A stretch of 11,048 nucleotides of DNA from Aquificaceae bacterium (GTDB lineage Bacteria > Aquificota > Aquificia > Aquificales > Aquificaceae). Shown here in pieces: positions 6,157 through 11,048 of this stretch (its first letter is position 1; every line of letters starts with the position of its first letter). Location of the stretch: the NCBI GenBank assembly GCA_027014185.1, contig JALWEK010000108.1, positions 1 through 11,048 on the forward strand, written 5' to 3'. The position numbers and the translations under genes were made by a program. The notes below the pieces were generated by a model. It had not been told where the DNA came from and did no database searches. It worked only from the letters and a program-made list of their open reading frames with translations.

Positions 6157-6531
6157 TCAGTCGTCGTCGTGCATGTACTCTTCTCTTTCCTCCATATCTT
6201 CAGACTTCTCCCCGTGCATCTCCTCGAACCTCTCCTCCTGCTTCTCTACCATCTCCTCAGCCTTCTCAGAACCCCTTTCCTCGAACCTCTCTTCGATGTG
6301 CTCGAACTTCTCCTCGTGTCTTTCACCCTTGAGCTCCATATAGACCCGTCTTATAGCCTCTTCCCTTTCCCTCTGGTTCAGTTCACGGAGCTTCAGCTTG
6401 AGCCTGTTCATAACCTTGTACCTCTCCTCCGGAGGAGCCTTCTTCACCTCCTCTATCAGACGGAGTATCTCGTCACTACCAGCGTACGATAGAACGAAAG
6501 CAAGAAGGAGAGTCGCAAGGAGCTTTACCAT
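6157..6531 (-). CDS. Exported acidic Glu/Met/His-rich helical protein, possible metal-binding periplasmic protein
   Basis: Starting at the ATG at 6531 the protein has 124 residues. A TTG three codons upstream (6540) is possible, but the ATG lies exactly seven bases after TATATT, as in other genes here. Residues 1-17 are a clean signal peptide (cleavage probably after SYA17). The mature part is almost entirely charged helix: Arg/Lys/Glu in 22-70, then a highly acidic stretch with EERFEE at 80-85 and 99-104. His (72, 78, 106, 121) and Met (65, 94, 105, 113, 120) are scattered through it, and it ends HDDD. I do not recognise a family. Soft metal-ligand residues, export and first place in an operon with a two-component system suggest metal buffering or a CpxP/Spy-like accessory role for the kinase, but this is inference. 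The divergent gene encodes an AI-2E-type membrane protein. Confidence 0.78.
   Translation of the reverse strand: MVKLLATLLLAFVLSYAGSDEILRLIEEVKKAPPEERYKVMNRLKLKLRELNQREREEAIRRVYMELKGERHEEKFEHIEERFEERGSEKAEEMVEKQEERFEEMHGEKSEDMEEREEYMHDDD
6221..6294 (-). repeat. Internal 57-base-period repeat in the acidic-protein gene
   Basis: TCCTCGAACCTCTC occurs at 6221-6234 and again at 6278-6291 on the plus strand, encoding the two EERFEE segments 19 residues apart. It indicates internal duplication of the acidic helix. Confidence 0.6.
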
Positions 6532-6538
6532 GTCCTTC

Positions 6539-6544
6539 AATATA
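6539..6544 (-). promoter_or_regulatory. -10 box of the acidic protein-barrel-regulator-kinase operon
   Basis: TATATT is followed by seven bases (GAAGGAC) and the ATG at 6531. It lies exactly 10 bases downstream of the second half-site of the repeat at 6555-6571, matching the spacing at the lipoprotein promoter. No -35 consensus is seen. TAATAT at 6547-6542 overlaps and is an alternative. Confidence 0.55.
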
Positions 6545-6554
6545 TTAGCTCGTC

Positions 6555-6571
6555 GTTACCCCTGCGTTACC
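6555..6571 (-). promoter_or_regulatory. Candidate response-regulator operator between the two-component operon and the AI-2E-type gene
   Basis: The minus strand reads GGTAAC-GCAGG-GGTAAC, two identical half-sites with an 11-base period. It occupies the -35 zone of the minus-strand promoter and also lies just upstream of the plus-strand -10 at 6577. The regulator could therefore activate its own operon and affect the divergent gene. Confidence 0.62.
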
Positions 6572-6576
6572 TTTAA

Positions 6577-6582
6577 TATACT
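6577..6582 (+). promoter_or_regulatory. -10 box of the AI-2E-family gene
   Basis: TATACT is followed by seven bases (CTTAGGG) and the ATG at 6590, so the mRNA is probably leaderless. The repeat operator at 6555-6571 covers the position of its -35. Confidence 0.55.
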
Positions 6583-6589
6583 CTTAGGG

Positions 6590-9786
<3,197 letters not shown>

Positions 9787-9797
<11 letters not shown>

Positions 9798-10110
9798 GGG
9801 TCTTTATCTCCCTTCCGAGCTTCTCCTGGACGGACTCAACCTTGCTCCTGAGCCTTCCAGACTTGCCTTCCCTGTAGTCTATCTTCATAGTTATAGATAT
9901 ACGGGGGCACTCCTTCTTCAGCTCTTCGAAACCCCTCTTCAGAACCTCCATTACCTCGTCCCAGTCCTCCCCTTCCACTATGGTGCCCATCGGCGTGAGG
10001 ACGTAGGGAAGGCCAGATCTGTCCACGATGTCCACAACCTTAGCTACGTACTTGCTCACACTCTCACCCTTACCAAGAGGGGTCATGCTCACGAACACCA
10101 GGAAGCTCAT
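9787..10110 (-). CDS. MTH1187-family thiamine-binding protein (DUF77/UPF0045)
   Basis: This 107-residue protein matches the small, ferredoxin-like MTH1187/YqgV/YkoF-related family: an N-terminal strand FLVFVSMTPLG, GESVSKYVAKVVDIVD, then LTPMGTIVEGEDWDEVMEVLKRGFEEL, and a strand with SITMKIDYREGK. Family members form tetramers that bind thiamine or related ligands in the cytoplasm. The biochemical role is not settled, so the name describes binding only. No thiamine genes are nearby. The ATG at 10110 is exactly seven bases after TATAAT. The gene follows the GGDEF-EAL gene by 13 bases but has its own promoter there. It overlaps the permease gene end by 11 bases, tail to tail. Confidence 0.88.
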
Positions 10111-10117
10111 GCTTAGG

Positions 10118-10123
10118 ATTATA
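10118..10123 (-). promoter_or_regulatory. -10 box of the thiamine-binding protein gene
   Basis: TATAAT begins on the base right after the TGA stop of the GGDEF-EAL gene and is followed by seven bases (CCTAAGC) and the ATG. The upstream half of the promoter must lie inside the EAL coding sequence. No good -35 is seen at 17 bases. Confidence 0.55.
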
Positions 10124-11048
10124 TCAAAGGAGCTTCAGAGCCTCTTCCTTGGGCATCGGCCTGGCAAGGTAGAAGCCCTGGGCGTAAGTGCAGCCGAGCT
10201 CCCGTAGTATAAGGAACTGCTTCTCTCTCTCCACACCCTCCGCTACGGTCTCCAGCCCGAGCTTCTTTGAGAGGTGTATCACGGCCTCCACCACGGCGAG
10301 GGTCCTTTTGCTCTCGAGCATCCTCCTCACGAACTGCATATCTATCTTGAGCACGTCCACCGGGAGGCTCTCGAGATACGCTAGGGACGAGTATCCCGTC
10401 CCGAAGTCATCGACGGCCACCTTAACCCCAGCGGAGCGAACCTCCTCCAGAAACTCCCTCGTATATTCCATATCCTCAACCAGTAGCCTCTCGGTGATCT
10501 CGAGAACGAGGCCGGAACCTACGTCCCTAGCAACCTCCTTCACAAGCTCCACGAACCCCTCATCCCTGAAGCTGGCCGGAGACACGTTGAAGGAGAAGAC
10601 CGCATCCCTCTTTGAGAGTACAAGGTCTCTCAGCTCCAGAAGGACCTTGTTCTCCACCTCTCTGATCAGACCGGTCCTTTCGAGAATGAGTATGAAGTCC
10701 TTAGGGCTCAGAATATTCCCTTCTCTATCCTTCATCCTCAGAAGGACCTCGAAACCCGCGATCTCCTTAGGGTAGGTTCTGTAGTAGGGCTGGAGGAAGA
10801 AGGTGAATCTGCCCTCCTCCACGGCAGACCTTATCTCGCTCCTCGCCTTCAGGTTCTCTTCCACCATCTGGTTTATCTCAGAGCTGAAGAACCTGTAGGT
10901 GTCCTCACCCTCCCTCTTCGAAAAGGAGAGGGCCATATAGGCCTTTTCCATAAGGCTCTTGACCGTTTTTGCATCCTGGGGATAGACGGAAGCCCCTATG
11001 TTAACGCTGAGAGGAACTTCCCTTCCATCCACCCTGACGGGCTTGAGT
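10124..11048 (-). CDS. GGDEF-EAL cyclic-di-GMP protein, C-terminal part (runs off the right edge)
   Basis: The reading frame stays open to the right edge; the first complete codons read LKPVRVDGREVPLSV, so a GTG at 11032 is an internal codon. The first 50 visible residues are the end of a GGDEF domain (VNIGASVYP, then SKREGEDTYRFF in place of the usual AKxxGrN). The rest is an EAL phosphodiesterase domain with an intact set of active-site residues, numbered from that GTG: Glu95 (FEVLLR), Asn149 (FNVSP), Glu178 and Glu181 (EITE), Asp208-Asp209 (DDFGTGYSS), Lys229 (LKID), Glu265 (AEGVE) and Gln285 (AQGFYLARP). It should therefore hydrolyse cyclic di-GMP to pGpG. The GGDEF active site and any sensory domains lie outside the window, so cyclase activity cannot be judged. 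Confidence 0.95.
   Translation of the reverse strand, partial: LKPVRVDGREVPLSVNIGASVYPQDAKTVKSLMEKAYMALSFSKREGEDTYRFFSSEINQMVEENLKARSEIRSAVEEGRFTFFLQPYYRTYPKEIAGFEVLLRMKDREGNILSPKDFILILERTGLIREVENKVLLELRDLVLSKRDAVFSFNVSPASFRDEGFVELVKEVARDVGSGLVLEITERLLVEDMEYTREFLEEVRSAGVKVAVDDFGTGYSSLAYLESLPVDVLKIDMQFVRRMLESKRTLAVVEAVIHLSKKLGLETVAEGVEREKQFLILRELGCTYAQGFYLARPMPKEEALKLL

Noticed and set aside
6398..6589. Upstream extension of the AI-2E-type gene
   Set aside because: It would be read antisense through the acidic-protein gene and its promoter, and the family N-terminus and -10 box both point to the ATG at 6590.
11030..11032. GTG as the start of the EAL gene
   Set aside because: The frame continues to the window edge and the residues before it match the end of a GGDEF domain, so the gene is partial.

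Overview
The window looks like a chromosomal segment of a thermophilic, Gram-negative bacterium, most likely a member of the Aquificales/Aquificaceae. The hints are charged, Lys/Glu-rich proteins, heavy use of AGG/AGA arginine and ATA isoleucine codons, very tight gene packing, an LptF/G-like envelope gene, and an iron-sulfur family 4 uracil-DNA glycosylase. The lineage is inferred from protein flavour and was not tested by a search. No rRNA, tRNA, CRISPR, insertion sequence or phage gene is visible.

Layout. Bases 1-604 (minus) hold a JAMM/Mov34-type zinc protease followed without a gap by the N-terminus of a family 4 uracil-DNA glycosylase that runs off the left edge. A small membrane-anchored coiled-coil protein (641-862, plus) diverges from them. 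A 104-base convergent gap (863-966) contains a 41-base pure purine tract bracketed by a 7-base inverted repeat. Bases 967-6531 (minus) form the centrepiece, read from right to left: an exported acidic protein rich in Glu, Met and His; an outer-membrane beta-barrel with an N-terminal calcium-binding (TSP3-like) repeat; an OmpR-family response regulator; a histidine kinase; a Tat-exported multicopper oxidase with a lipobox; and a lipoprotein with one DUF4382-like and two DUF5666-like domains. An AI-2E-family membrane protein (6590-7657, plus) diverges from this cluster. It collides tail-to-tail with purD (7617-8912, minus), which in turn shares a promoter region with an LptF/LptG-like permease (8937-9797, plus). 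At the right edge are an MTH1187-family thiamine-binding protein and the end of a GGDEF-EAL protein (both minus).

How the centrepiece may work. The kinase and regulator sit between an outer-membrane barrel and a periplasmic copper oxidase, so a cell-envelope, metal- or redox-responsive circuit is the simplest reading. The sequence also offers a candidate operator. A direct repeat, GGTAAC-N5-GGTAAC (11-base period, one copy GATAAC), occurs three times, before the acidic-protein gene, before the oxidase and before the DUF lipoprotein, each time in the same orientation. At two of them it lies exactly 10 bases upstream of a good -10 hexamer. This is the geometry expected for an OmpR/PhoB-class activator, so the regulator in the cluster probably controls these three transcription units, including its own.

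A second theme is leaderless transcription. Six genes begin 6 or 7 bases after a near-consensus -10 box and lack a convincing Shine-Dalgarno. Genes inside the operon (oxidase, lipoprotein) instead carry classical Shine-Dalgarno sequences.
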